Assembly (NCBI GenBank): GCA_900539595.1
Contig: UQCQ01000006.1
Location: forward strand, 17,638 to 81,637
Direction of reading: 5' to 3'
Length of the DNA stretch: 64,000 bases
From: an uncultured Mollicutes bacterium
Lineage (GTDB): Bacteria > Bacillota_I > Bacilli_A > RFN20 > CAG-826
The notes beneath the pieces were generated by a model, which saw only the letters and a list, made by a program, of their open reading frames with translations, made no database searches and was not told the origin of the DNA. Shown one piece after another: positions 1-7,642 of the stretch. The position numbers and the translations under genes are program-made. Within the stretch, counting starts at the first letter, position 1, and every line of letters starts with the position of its first letter.

Positions 1-55
1 CAAATTCTTTGCCTAATCCGCTGCCAGCACCAGTAATTAGAGTGGCTTTCTTCAT
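1..55 (-). CDS. Short-chain dehydrogenase/reductase, N-terminal fragment
   Basis: Only the first 18 codons lie in the window; the gene runs off the left edge. The start ATG is at 55-53. The peptide begins MKKATLITGAGSGLGKEF, which carries the TGxxxGxG dinucleotide-binding signature of the SDR Rossmann fold within the first 16 residues, as in cytosolic NAD(P)-dependent oxidoreductases. The substrate cannot be told from this fragment. A T/G-rich stretch without an obvious consensus promoter separates it from the divergent gene at 314. Confidence 0.75.
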   Translation of the reverse strand, partial: MKKATLITGAGSGLGKEF

Positions 56-313
56 TGGTTTTTTCTCCCCGAATTTTTGGTTTTCTGTCCATGGGACACG
101 TTTGTTGTACTGATTATATTCCGTGAGGAGAAGCGGGAAAAGAAAAGGCGTCGCTGTCGAAACATTAATTTTTGACGTTTGGTTATGGCGGTGCTTTGGT
201 TAAGGGCAAAACGGTAGAGAACAACAGTCCATTTTTGTAAATAAATAGACCTAAAATACGTACTACAGTACAAAAAACAATGCTTTTTTTTCTTTTTTTG
301 CTAAAATGAATTC
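56..313. other. Divergent intergenic region
   Basis: About 260 bases between the divergent SDR and DUF3990 genes. I see no convincing ORF or structured RNA. On the plus strand a run of T residues precedes TAAAAT at 302-307, a likely -10 box that sits only six bases before the ATG at 314, so the downstream transcript may be leaderless. Confidence 0.4.
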
Positions 314-976
314 ATGAATATTTATCATGGAAGCAAGCAAGTGGTAGAGCATCCAACATTAGGCGACTCCAACCCCCACAATGATTACGGTCCTTCCTTT
401 TACATGACAACCGACCTTAACCAAGCAAAATCTTGGGCGTGCAAAAACGGAACCGCCGGGGTGGTTAATCAATATCGAATCGATGAGCGAAGATGGGACT
501 TTTTAAAGATTTTGGATTTAACGCGAAAGGATTCTTTTAACGTATTGAATTGGATTGCCATTCTGATGCACCTTAGAAAACTGGAAATCTCCTTCGAACG
601 TAGAAATCAACCAGCTTTAGAATGGCTATCGAAATATTTTATCGATGTCCGGGAATATGACGTCGTCATTGGATTTCGCGCGGATGATTCCTATTTCCGG
701 TTTCCTTCTTCTTTTGTTTCGGGGGAATTGTCCCTCGATGATTTGGAGGAAATCTTTCTTCTTGGTGACTTGGGAAAGCAATACGCCTTTATGTCTCAAA
801 AAGCGCTGAATGCTTTGCATTTTGACCGTGTTATCCCCTGCGAAGAAGAATATGTTGGGCGTTACTATTCCATCGTCAGCAAAGCTACGGCTAAATTTAA
901 CGAGGTTCTTAATTGGCCTCGTAGCCCGGATAAAACTTACGTTCTTGATTTGATGAGAAAAGACCATGTACGCTGA
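314..976 (+). CDS. DUF3990 family protein, probable ADP-ribosyltransferase-like toxin
   Basis: 220 residues. The start HGSK (5-8), the DYGPSFYMTTD block (24-34) and the YDVVIGFRADDSYF block (115-128), with a later QKALNALHF segment, match the layout of DUF3990 proteins. That family has been related to ADP-ribosyltransferase folds and often sits in two-gene toxin-antitoxin-like operons. The downstream gene overlaps the 3' end by 11 bases in another frame, the tight coupling expected of such a pair. No Shine-Dalgarno motif precedes the ATG, and a possible -10 box (302-307) lies six bases upstream, so the mRNA may be leaderless. Toxicity and target are inferred from the family only. Confidence 0.7.
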   Translation: MNIYHGSKQVVEHPTLGDSNPHNDYGPSFYMTTDLNQAKSWACKNGTAGVVNQYRIDERRWDFLKILDLTRKDSFNVLNWIAILMHLRKLEISFERRNQPALEWLSKYFIDVREYDVVIGFRADDSYFRFPSSFVSGELSLDDLEEIFLLGDLGKQYAFMSQKALNALHFDRVIPCEEEYVGRYYSIVSKATAKFNEVLNWPRSPDKTYVLDLMRKDHVR

Positions 977-1571
977 ATATCTTCACGAATATACTGACGA
1001 CTTAGAAAGGGTGTTATCCCTCGGTTATCATTGCGGCTATTCCACCTCGGCATTGGAAAGGGAAATTGCCTATTCTTCCTTCTTTTTAAAGCTAGAAGAC
1101 GATGGTTTAGGATTGCCCCCGATTGTTCATGACGAGGACCTTGTTAACGAAGTGCTTTCGGAAATAAAAACCCCTTTGAAGGATGTGCCCGTTTATAATC
1201 CGTGCCTTTGGGCAGCGGAAGCTTTTCTTCGTATTCAATTGGAAACGCGATTAACCTTTGAATGCATTTTCTTATATCTTCCCATTGCTAAGATGTATGA
1301 ACTCTTTCCTTTATTTCATGAAATGGATTTCTCTCAAATCGTTCAAGAGTTTAAAAGACGTTATCACGAAAAATCCGCTTTTGCTATTTTGCTAGAAAAT
1401 TACGGCTATTCCCTGAAATATGTTTCCGAGCAAACGGGGCTACCCTATGATAGTTTGCAAAGTTGGAAACAAAGAAGAAGAAACATCCAAAACGGCAACG
1501 TTAAAGACGTATTTAAATTGGCCAGGGTCTTTCATGTTCGCATGGAAACCATCGCCGAGCTTCCCCAATAG
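966..1571 (+). CDS. HTH-domain protein paired with DUF3990, putative antitoxin
   Basis: 201 residues, starting inside the DUF3990 gene. The N-terminal two thirds are not recognised. The C-terminal ~60 residues (from about 137) read like an XRE-type helix-turn-helix: a helix with FAILLENYGYSLKYVSEQTG, a turn, then LPYDSLQSWKQRRRN and a further helix. An HTH partner fits the usual antitoxin/autoregulator role. The commonly described DUF3990 partner is a short DUF3791-type protein, which this does not resemble, so this would be a variant pairing. It ends three bases from the convergent AraC gene. Function inferred from context. Confidence 0.5.
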   Translation: MYAEYLHEYTDDLERVLSLGYHCGYSTSALEREIAYSSFFLKLEDDGLGLPPIVHDEDLVNEVLSEIKTPLKDVPVYNPCLWAAEAFLRIQLETRLTFECIFLYLPIAKMYELFPLFHEMDFSQIVQEFKRRYHEKSAFAILLENYGYSLKYVSEQTGLPYDSLQSWKQRRRNIQNGNVKDVFKLARVFHVRMETIAELPQ

Positions 1572-1574
1572 GCC

Positions 1575-2789
1575 TTATAGCGCGTCGCGAGCGTTATTGT
1601 GATTACGGAATGAAGAGGGGGTTTCCTTTTCGTAACGTTTAAAGATTTTGACGAAGTAATTCGGATCGTCGTAGCCGACAAAGTGTGCGACTTCCCCAAT
1701 GGGCAAGTCGGTTTCTAATAGAAGCTTCTTCGCCTCTTTTACACGGGTTTCTTCGCCAAAACGATGGATGGTCTTGCCGGTTTCTTCTTTGAAGACGTGC
1801 TCTAGATACGATTTGCTGACGTTCATTTTCTTTGCTAAATCGTCCAAGGACCAATGAGTTTCAAGATGCAGGTAGATATAGGCAATCGTTTGTTTGGACA
1901 AAGCCCCACATTTCAAAGCCGTCATTTTGTAATCGTGAATGGCCGTGGTGATATCTTCCACCAAGGAAACGAAGTGATTCATGTATTCTTGTTGCGTGGT
2001 GGCTTGTCGCATCTTTTGGGCGTATTTGGAGGTGATACGATCGATAATAACGGGGGGCAATCCGCTGCGAATAGCAGCCATGCGCACCATGGTGCGGAAC
2101 ATCGCGGAGGACACCTCGGGGTTAGCGAAGAAATAAGTGGCGGCATCATTGCTTTGATCGGTGGAAGTGAATAAGGCTGAAGCGCTATTGCGGATCCCTT
2201 CCAAATCCCCTTTTTCGATTTTTTCTAAGAACAAGCGTTCCACGTCGTACCGTTTATTGACCTGGGCTTCTTTTTTTGCGCTATCGATAGGGAGGCCTAA
2301 AGAAAGAGAGGGTTCTTTCCTTTGAGCACGAAAATCGATTTTTTCGTAAGCGAAATTGAAAAAGGAAGAGGAATGTACGCCCCGTAAAACGTTGTTGCAG
2401 GTTGTCTCAATGAAATAAGGGTTCAAAATAGGCCGGGAATAAATGTAATCGCGGTAGGAGGGCAAACTGGAATACGGCAGCCCGTTCTCGCTGAAGGCTT
2501 TGGAGAAGTCTACTTCCGAGGCCCTGGAAAAATAAGGCCCGATGAAGAAATAATTCCCCTCATATTGAAAAATAAAGGAACGTTGCCCCAGGTTATCGAT
2601 AAATTCGTAATAGGTCGATTCTTTCATCGAGGCGAGGAAACCATTGAGAAAGGACGGCTCCAATTGGACGGAGAAGTGGTGGGGATTGATGGAACGAAAG
2701 AAAGAGGCGTTGCTATTTCCTTTTGGAAAAGAGTATACGGATACGCCTAAAATGTTATGTAAGATACGCGCGATAATCAAGGAATCCAT
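1575..2789 (-). CDS. AraC family transcriptional regulator
   Basis: 404 residues from ATG 2789; upstream TTG codons in frame are less likely starts. The C-terminal ~100 residues hold two AraC-type HTH units (SLDDLAKKMNVSKSYLEHVF, then LPIGEVAHFVGYDDPNYFVK) ending in the family's usual FKRYEKETPSSFR tail. The long N-terminal part (1-290) has no transmembrane segment and is not a simple cupin; it is probably a ligand-sensing region. The gene is divergent from the GPH symporter/GH2/GH78/GH1 operon, with 89 bases between the two starts, so it most likely controls that operon. The inducer is unknown. Confidence 0.85.
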   Translation of the reverse strand: MDSLIIARILHNILGVSVYSFPKGNSNASFFRSINPHHFSVQLEPSFLNGFLASMKESTYYEFIDNLGQRSFIFQYEGNYFFIGPYFSRASEVDFSKAFSENGLPYSSLPSYRDYIYSRPILNPYFIETTCNNVLRGVHSSSFFNFAYEKIDFRAQRKEPSLSLGLPIDSAKKEAQVNKRYDVERLFLEKIEKGDLEGIRNSASALFTSTDQSNDAATYFFANPEVSSAMFRTMVRMAAIRSGLPPVIIDRITSKYAQKMRQATTQQEYMNHFVSLVEDITTAIHDYKMTALKCGALSKQTIAYIYLHLETHWSLDDLAKKMNVSKSYLEHVFKEETGKTIHRFGEETRVKEAKKLLLETDLPIGEVAHFVGYDDPNYFVKIFKRYEKETPSSFRNHNNARDAL

Positions 2790-2828
2790 AAACAACAATA
2801 GTTTGCTATTTTAGAGCAATAATATTCT

Positions 2829-2843
2829 AAGAAAGCGCTTACG
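2829..2843. promoter_or_regulatory. Operator / catabolite-responsive-like palindrome
   Basis: The sequence reads AAGAAAGCGCTTACG and contains the palindromic core GAAAGCGCTT, close to the CcpA cre and LacI operator consensus. It lies between the divergent AraC and symporter genes, just upstream of a TATATT at 2851-2856 that could be the symporter -10 box. Confidence 0.45.
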
Positions 2844-2878
2844 AAAAGGGTATATTGCTAATATCCTCAGGAGTTTAT

Positions 2879-4507
2879 ATGGAACCTACAACCAAAAGTC
2901 CCTATCGTAGGGCAAAAACTTGGCATGTTGCATTGAGCCAGATGACTGGCATCATGCAGATGTCCTTCTACGTCTTGCTTGGCTATGCAAGCTATATCGG
3001 CAATCTTGGCTATGCGATTGCCACGGCAACGGTCGGATTGCTTATCACGTTATCCCGTGTCTTTGACTCGGTGACGGACCCAATCATCGCCTTCTTGATT
3101 GAGAAGTTTAATTCAAAGCACGGCAAACTTCGCTTCTTCCTTGCTATTGGGTGGGGGTGCATGGCTTTGGCCACGACGCTTCTATGCAATGTCTTCGCCG
3201 GCAACTTTAGCTTCGGAGCGGATGAAACCTTCTCCAATCCTCTCGGTGTTACGGTCTTCATCTTGATTTACGCCCTTTACATTATCGGCTACACCTTCTC
3301 TTCCTGCGTTGGCAATATGACCGGAAACATCTTGACCAACGATCCGAAACAACGTCCGATGCTTGGCGTTTGGTCGACCATCTACGCTTATCTCTCCCCA
3401 ATGATTATCTCCGCAGTCATTGTCACGGTCTTCCTCACCAAATTCGGCACCCCTGTATTTGGGCCAGATGGAACCACCGTTGTGGATCACGCCTTTACGA
3501 ACGAAGTCTTCTTCTATTCGAATTTTGTTGTCGTTGGCGTCTCTTTCCTCGCTCTCGTGCTTTCTTGCATTGGACTTACCCCTTACGATAAGCCGGAAAA
3601 TTTCGAAGGTTTGAAAAAGCAAAAGCGCATCACGTTAAAGGAGATGTGGTCTTTATTGAAAGGCAACAAGGAACTCCGTCACTATATCGTCGCGGCCTGC
3701 TCGGATAAATTGACCCAAACGATGGGTTCCCAATCCATTATTTCCACTTTGCTTTTCTCCGTCATTCTTGGCTCGATGGTCGGTTCCACGATCATTTCCT
3801 TGGTCGCAATGCTTCCCTCCATTATCTTTGCCTTCATCGGCGCGAAGCTCGCGGGCAAACAAGGCAACAAGAAAGTCATGACCTTCTGGAGCTGGCTTTG
3901 TGTTGGTTGGAACATCCTCTTCACGATCTTCATCATCCTCGTTCCTGAGGGATCGGCTGCGCATTTCGGCCTCCCCCTTGTCTTGTTCTTCCTTCTCATG
4001 CTTGGGAACAACGCCTTGAAGATGGTTGTTTCCGCGGCAACGGGGGCTATGCGTATGGACGTTGTTGACTATGAGCTTTACCGTTCTGGCAACTACATGC
4101 CCGCCACGGTTTCCGCGGTCTATTCCTTCATCGATAAAATGGTCTCGGCGATTGCCCCGTTCCTTGCTTCTTTGATGATTGGTATCATCGGCTATACCGG
4201 CAGCAAGATTCCGATGGCTGGCGACACCTGCACGATGGCGGTGCGTCTTGTCACCGCGGGCATCTACTGCGGATTCCCGATCCTTGGTTGGCTGCTTACC
4301 GTGCTTGCGATGAGAAAGTTCTCCCTCACCAAAGAAGAAATGGAAAAGATTCAGATTTCTATCGCCGCTCAAAAAGAAGCGGAAAAACAAAAAGAAGAAG
4401 GGACGTTGCAGGAAAATGCTACGGAACAAATGGTAGAAACCGTCCAAGAATCTGTGGAACCCGTTGACACCATTCCAACAGAAAATCCGCCTCGGCAGGA
4501 CGAATAA
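2879..4507 (+). CDS. GPH-family glycoside:cation symporter (MFS fold)
   Basis: 542 residues from ATG 2879, chosen because AGGAG at 2869-2873 lies five bases upstream; an in-frame codon at 2855 has no ribosome site. About twelve hydrophobic segments, an early FDSVTDP motif with KHGKLR soon after, and the ATGAMRMDVVDYELYRSGNY segment are typical of glycoside-pentoside-hexuronide symporters such as MelB, XynP and UidB. The last ~60 residues are a charged, Glu/Gln-rich cytoplasmic tail (from about EEMEKIQIS) that shorter family members lack. It is the first gene of an operon with GH2, GH78 and GH1 enzymes, so it probably imports the glycosides they cleave. Confidence 0.88.
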   Translation: MEPTTKSPYRRAKTWHVALSQMTGIMQMSFYVLLGYASYIGNLGYAIATATVGLLITLSRVFDSVTDPIIAFLIEKFNSKHGKLRFFLAIGWGCMALATTLLCNVFAGNFSFGADETFSNPLGVTVFILIYALYIIGYTFSSCVGNMTGNILTNDPKQRPMLGVWSTIYAYLSPMIISAVIVTVFLTKFGTPVFGPDGTTVVDHAFTNEVFFYSNFVVVGVSFLALVLSCIGLTPYDKPENFEGLKKQKRITLKEMWSLLKGNKELRHYIVAACSDKLTQTMGSQSIISTLLFSVILGSMVGSTIISLVAMLPSIIFAFIGAKLAGKQGNKKVMTFWSWLCVGWNILFTIFIILVPEGSAAHFGLPLVLFFLLMLGNNALKMVVSAATGAMRMDVVDYELYRSGNYMPATVSAVYSFIDKMVSAIAPFLASLMIGIIGYTGSKIPMAGDTCTMAVRLVTAGIYCGFPILGWLLTVLAMRKFSLTKEEMEKIQISIAAQKEAEKQKEEGTLQENATEQMVETVQESVEPVDTIPTENPPRQDE

Positions 4508-4520
4508 CATTCATTAGTGA

Positions 4521-4549
4521 AGCCCTGCTCCGACTTTCGAGGCAGGGCT
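4521..4549 (+). terminator. Intercistronic hairpin between symporter and GH2
   Basis: AGCCCTGC (4521-4528) pairs with GCAGGGCT (4542-4549) around a 13-base loop and is followed by CTTTTC. It is a modest rho-independent terminator or attenuator, just before the GH2 ribosome site, so it may lower expression of the enzymes relative to the transporter. Confidence 0.55.
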
Positions 4550-4567
4550 CTTTTCAAGGAGTGCCTT

Positions 4568-6775
4568 ATGCGTAAAACAATCAACATCAACCATTCGTGG
4601 TATTTTTTAAAGGATTGCAAAAACGTTCCGAATTCTTCCAAGGGAATGAAACGAATTCATCTTCCTCATACTTGGAACGATAAAGACGGACAAGATGGTG
4701 GGAATGACTATTTCCGCGGGCGTTGCGCCTATTTCAAAAAACTAGGAAAAATTGATCCTCAAGGACAAGAAGTCTATTTGGAATTCTTGGGGGTGTCCCA
4801 GGTCGCGGAAGTCTATCTCAATGGAGAACTACTTTTCACCCATAAAGGCGGATATTCCACCTTCCGCGTTAATCTTACCCCGGCGTTAAAAGAGAATAAC
4901 TTTTTAACGGTTATCGTGGATAATGGCTCCCGGCGCGATGTTTATCCTCAACGCGCGGATTTTACCTTCTACGGGGGGATTTACCGCGATGTGAACCTCA
5001 TCTATGCAGATCCGGTTCATTTTGATTTGGATTATTTTGGAAGCAAGGGAATCTTTGTGACCCCACATGTTGATGGTCATATCGATGTGGCGTATCGCGT
5101 GAAAAATGGGGAGGGACATAAGGCGAAATTCGTTATTTATGACGCCTCTCACCAAGAAGTCGCCAAACAAGAAATCCAATTAGAAGGAGAGGAGGGGTCC
5201 CTTCGTTTATTCATCGACCACGTCCATCTTTGGGACGGGAAAAACGACCCCTACCTTTATGAATTGGATGCCCAAGTAGGCGAGGATCAGGTTTCCACTC
5301 GCTTTGGTGTGCGGGAATGCCATGTGGATCCTAGCCGTGGTTTTATTCTTAATGGACGGGAATACCCCCTCATCGGGGTCTCCATGCATCAGGACCGTCA
5401 GGGAGTAGGATGCGCCGTCAGCAAGGCGATGCACGAAGAGGATTTCTCGTTCGTCCTGGAGATGGGGGCGAACACGATTCGTTTGGCCCACTATCAACAT
5501 GACCCCTATGTCTATGAGCTCGCGGACCGTTATGGACTCATCCTTTGGGCCGAGATTCCTTATATCTCCGAGCACATGGGAGAAGCCAAAGAAAATACCA
5601 AGAGCCAATTAACCGAATTGATCCTTCAAAATTTCAACCATCCTTCCGTTTTCACGTGGGGCTTATCCAATGAAATTACCGTCACCGGGGGATTAAGCGA
5701 GGATTGCTTGGAGAATCATATTGCTTTAAATGACCTTGCCCATCATTTGGACCCCAGCCGTCCTACGACGGCCGCCAACGTCTTTATGCTGGAAACGGAT
5801 TCGCCGCTTGTTCGCGTTCCAGATCTTCGTTCCTATAACCTTTATTACGGGTGGTATGTAGGGGAATGGGACGAAAACGATTCCTGGTTGGATTCTTTCC
5901 ATGAAAAATACCCCGATTTAGCCATTGGCTTATCTGAATATGGCGCGGATGCAAACCCCGCTTATCAAGCCAGCCATCCCGTTAAAGGCGATTATACGGA
6001 AAGCTATCAAGCTCTCTATCACGAGCACATGATGGAAATGCGTTCCACCCGACCTTACATTTGGGCGATGCACGTCTGGAATCTATTTGATTTCGGCGCG
6101 GATGGACGAGACGAAGGGGGCAAGAAAGGTCAAAACCAAAAAGGCCTTGTCACCTTCGATCGCAAAATCAAAAAGGATGCCTTCTATCTTTATAAGGCTT
6201 ATTTATCTAAAGAACCTTTTGTTCATTTATGCGGGAAACGTTACCGGAAACGTAACGAAGAGAAGACGGTGATTCGCGTCTATTCCAACCAAAAACATGT
6301 GGAACTATATGTGAATCATCAATTGATTGGCCAAAAAGACGGGGGGCCTGTATTCATTTTCGAAATTCCCTTGGAAAAAAACATCACCGTTCAAGCGGTC
6401 GCGGGAGCCTATTCGGACTCCATGAAAATTAAAAAAGTCCAAAAACCATGCAAGGACTATACCTGCCCGCAGAAGGTGGAGGTCATCAATTGGTTCGATT
6501 TGATGGAAGACCCCATTGATCCTGAATGTTTTTCTATCAAAGACAAGGTCATCGATATTAAAAATCATCCCGTCGCTGGAAAGCTCTATGGCCAGATGAT
6601 GGCTCAGGCGATGGAAAAAATCGGCGATGTAGCTAAAGGAGTCAAAATTCCGAAGTTCTTGCAGAATAAGCTCGACCAAATGACTCTAGAAGCCAACCTC
6701 AAGATGGCGGGGCACATGGTGAGCCCCGATATGGTGGTCGCGTTAAACAAGGAACTTCAAAAGATTAAGAAATGA
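4568..6775 (+). CDS. Glycoside hydrolase family 2 (beta-galactosidase/glucuronidase type), cytoplasmic
   Basis: 735 residues from ATG 4568; AAGGAG at 4556-4561 sets this start rather than the in-frame codon at 4517, which lies in the hairpin. Order of parts: jelly-roll sugar-binding domain (about 1-155, with LPHTWND and FYGGIYRDV), Ig-like domain (about 160-255), then a TIM barrel with acid/base E369 in WGLSNEI and nucleophile E457 in GLSEYGAD. No signal peptide, so it acts inside the cell on glycosides imported by the upstream symporter. It hydrolyses a beta-linked terminal sugar; galactose, glucose or glucuronate cannot be separated by eye. Its stop overlaps the next start (ATGA). Confidence 0.88.
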   Translation: MRKTININHSWYFLKDCKNVPNSSKGMKRIHLPHTWNDKDGQDGGNDYFRGRCAYFKKLGKIDPQGQEVYLEFLGVSQVAEVYLNGELLFTHKGGYSTFRVNLTPALKENNFLTVIVDNGSRRDVYPQRADFTFYGGIYRDVNLIYADPVHFDLDYFGSKGIFVTPHVDGHIDVAYRVKNGEGHKAKFVIYDASHQEVAKQEIQLEGEEGSLRLFIDHVHLWDGKNDPYLYELDAQVGEDQVSTRFGVRECHVDPSRGFILNGREYPLIGVSMHQDRQGVGCAVSKAMHEEDFSFVLEMGANTIRLAHYQHDPYVYELADRYGLILWAEIPYISEHMGEAKENTKSQLTELILQNFNHPSVFTWGLSNEITVTGGLSEDCLENHIALNDLAHHLDPSRPTTAANVFMLETDSPLVRVPDLRSYNLYYGWYVGEWDENDSWLDSFHEKYPDLAIGLSEYGADANPAYQASHPVKGDYTESYQALYHEHMMEMRSTRPYIWAMHVWNLFDFGADGRDEGGKKGQNQKGLVTFDRKIKKDAFYLYKAYLSKEPFVHLCGKRYRKRNEEKTVIRVYSNQKHVELYVNHQLIGQKDGGPVFIFEIPLEKNITVQAVAGAYSDSMKIKKVQKPCKDYTCPQKVEVINWFDLMEDPIDPECFSIKDKVIDIKNHPVAGKLYGQMMAQAMEKIGDVAKGVKIPKFLQNKLDQMTLEANLKMAGHMVSPDMVVALNKELQKIKK

Positions 6776-7629
6776 GTATGAAAACATCCTTTCAACAATT
6801 GATGATCGGCTCGCTTTGCAAAAACGAGGCTGCCACTAAAGATGTTCTCCGTTCTGTTAAGGCGATGGGGTATGACGAAATCGAACTCAATGGGTTCATG
6901 ACTCACCCCACATCCTTTTTCGTGCGCATGTTGACCAAATTGGCGGGAATGCCAACGGGGAAGGCGGGGAAATACGATTGGAAGAAGTTGGTTCGCGATG
7001 CGGGGCTTGGCGTCACTTCCATTCATTTTGATTTAGGAACCTTGGAACGGGATTTAACTGCTTGCATCCAAGAGGCGAAAGATTATCCAACCAGCCGCAT
7101 CGTGGTTACGGGGATGTATCGTTTCGATTATTCGGACTTAAAAGCATTAGAAGAGCTTTCTACAAGACTCAACAAAGTCGGAGAACAACTGGCTCAAAGC
7201 GGAATCGAACTCCTTTACCATAACCACAATGTGGAATTTAAGCGGGTGGGGGAGAAGAACCAATTCGCTTATGAAATTTTGATGGAACGCTTAAATCCCG
7301 ATTGGGTGAATTTTGAATTCGATTCTTATTGGGCAGCGGAAGCGGGGGTCAATGTTTATTCCCTTATGCGCCGCCTTGGAAAACGGCTGAAGCTCCACCA
7401 CATCAATGACCGTGGAAGCAAAGAAAAGGGCCCGTATATGACCCCGATCATTAAAAACGATTCCATGGAATTGGGAACCGGAACGATGGATTTGGAGACC
7501 TTGCTTCAAATCGATAGGGAGGCGGGCGTAGATACCGTAATCCTAGAAACCCATCGGAATTTCATCGACGGGTCTCCGCTTCGTTCGTTAGAAATTAGCG
7601 GTCAATACCTGCAAAATCATTCAAAATAA
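6772..7629 (+). CDS. Sugar phosphate isomerase/epimerase-like TIM barrel
   Basis: 285 residues. The ATG overlaps the GH2 stop codon, so the two are translationally coupled. Motifs YDEIELNGF near the start, LLYHNHNVEF in the middle, NFEFDSYWAAEAG, LHHINDRG and a C-terminal VILETHRN supply the Glu/His/Asp metal ligands of the xylose isomerase-like (AP endonuclease 2) barrel. Members include sugar isomerases, epimerases and inosose dehydratase-like enzymes. Within this operon it probably converts a sugar released by GH2, GH78 or GH1, or an oxidised glycoside. The exact substrate is unknown. Confidence 0.8.
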   Translation: MSMKTSFQQLMIGSLCKNEAATKDVLRSVKAMGYDEIELNGFMTHPTSFFVRMLTKLAGMPTGKAGKYDWKKLVRDAGLGVTSIHFDLGTLERDLTACIQEAKDYPTSRIVVTGMYRFDYSDLKALEELSTRLNKVGEQLAQSGIELLYHNHNVEFKRVGEKNQFAYEILMERLNPDWVNFEFDSYWAAEAGVNVYSLMRRLGKRLKLHHINDRGSKEKGPYMTPIIKNDSMELGTGTMDLETLLQIDREAGVDTVILETHRNFIDGSPLRSLEISGQYLQNHSK

Positions 7630-7642
7630 AGGGGGCGTATCC

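Noticed and set aside
3653..4510. 285-codon minus-strand ORF
   Set aside because: Antisense of the GPH symporter gene; His/Arg/Asn-rich shadow composition and no start signals.
4521..4567. N-terminal extension of the GH2 gene from 4517
   Set aside because: The extension would be coded by the hairpin and ribosome site; AAGGAG is placed ideally for ATG 4568.
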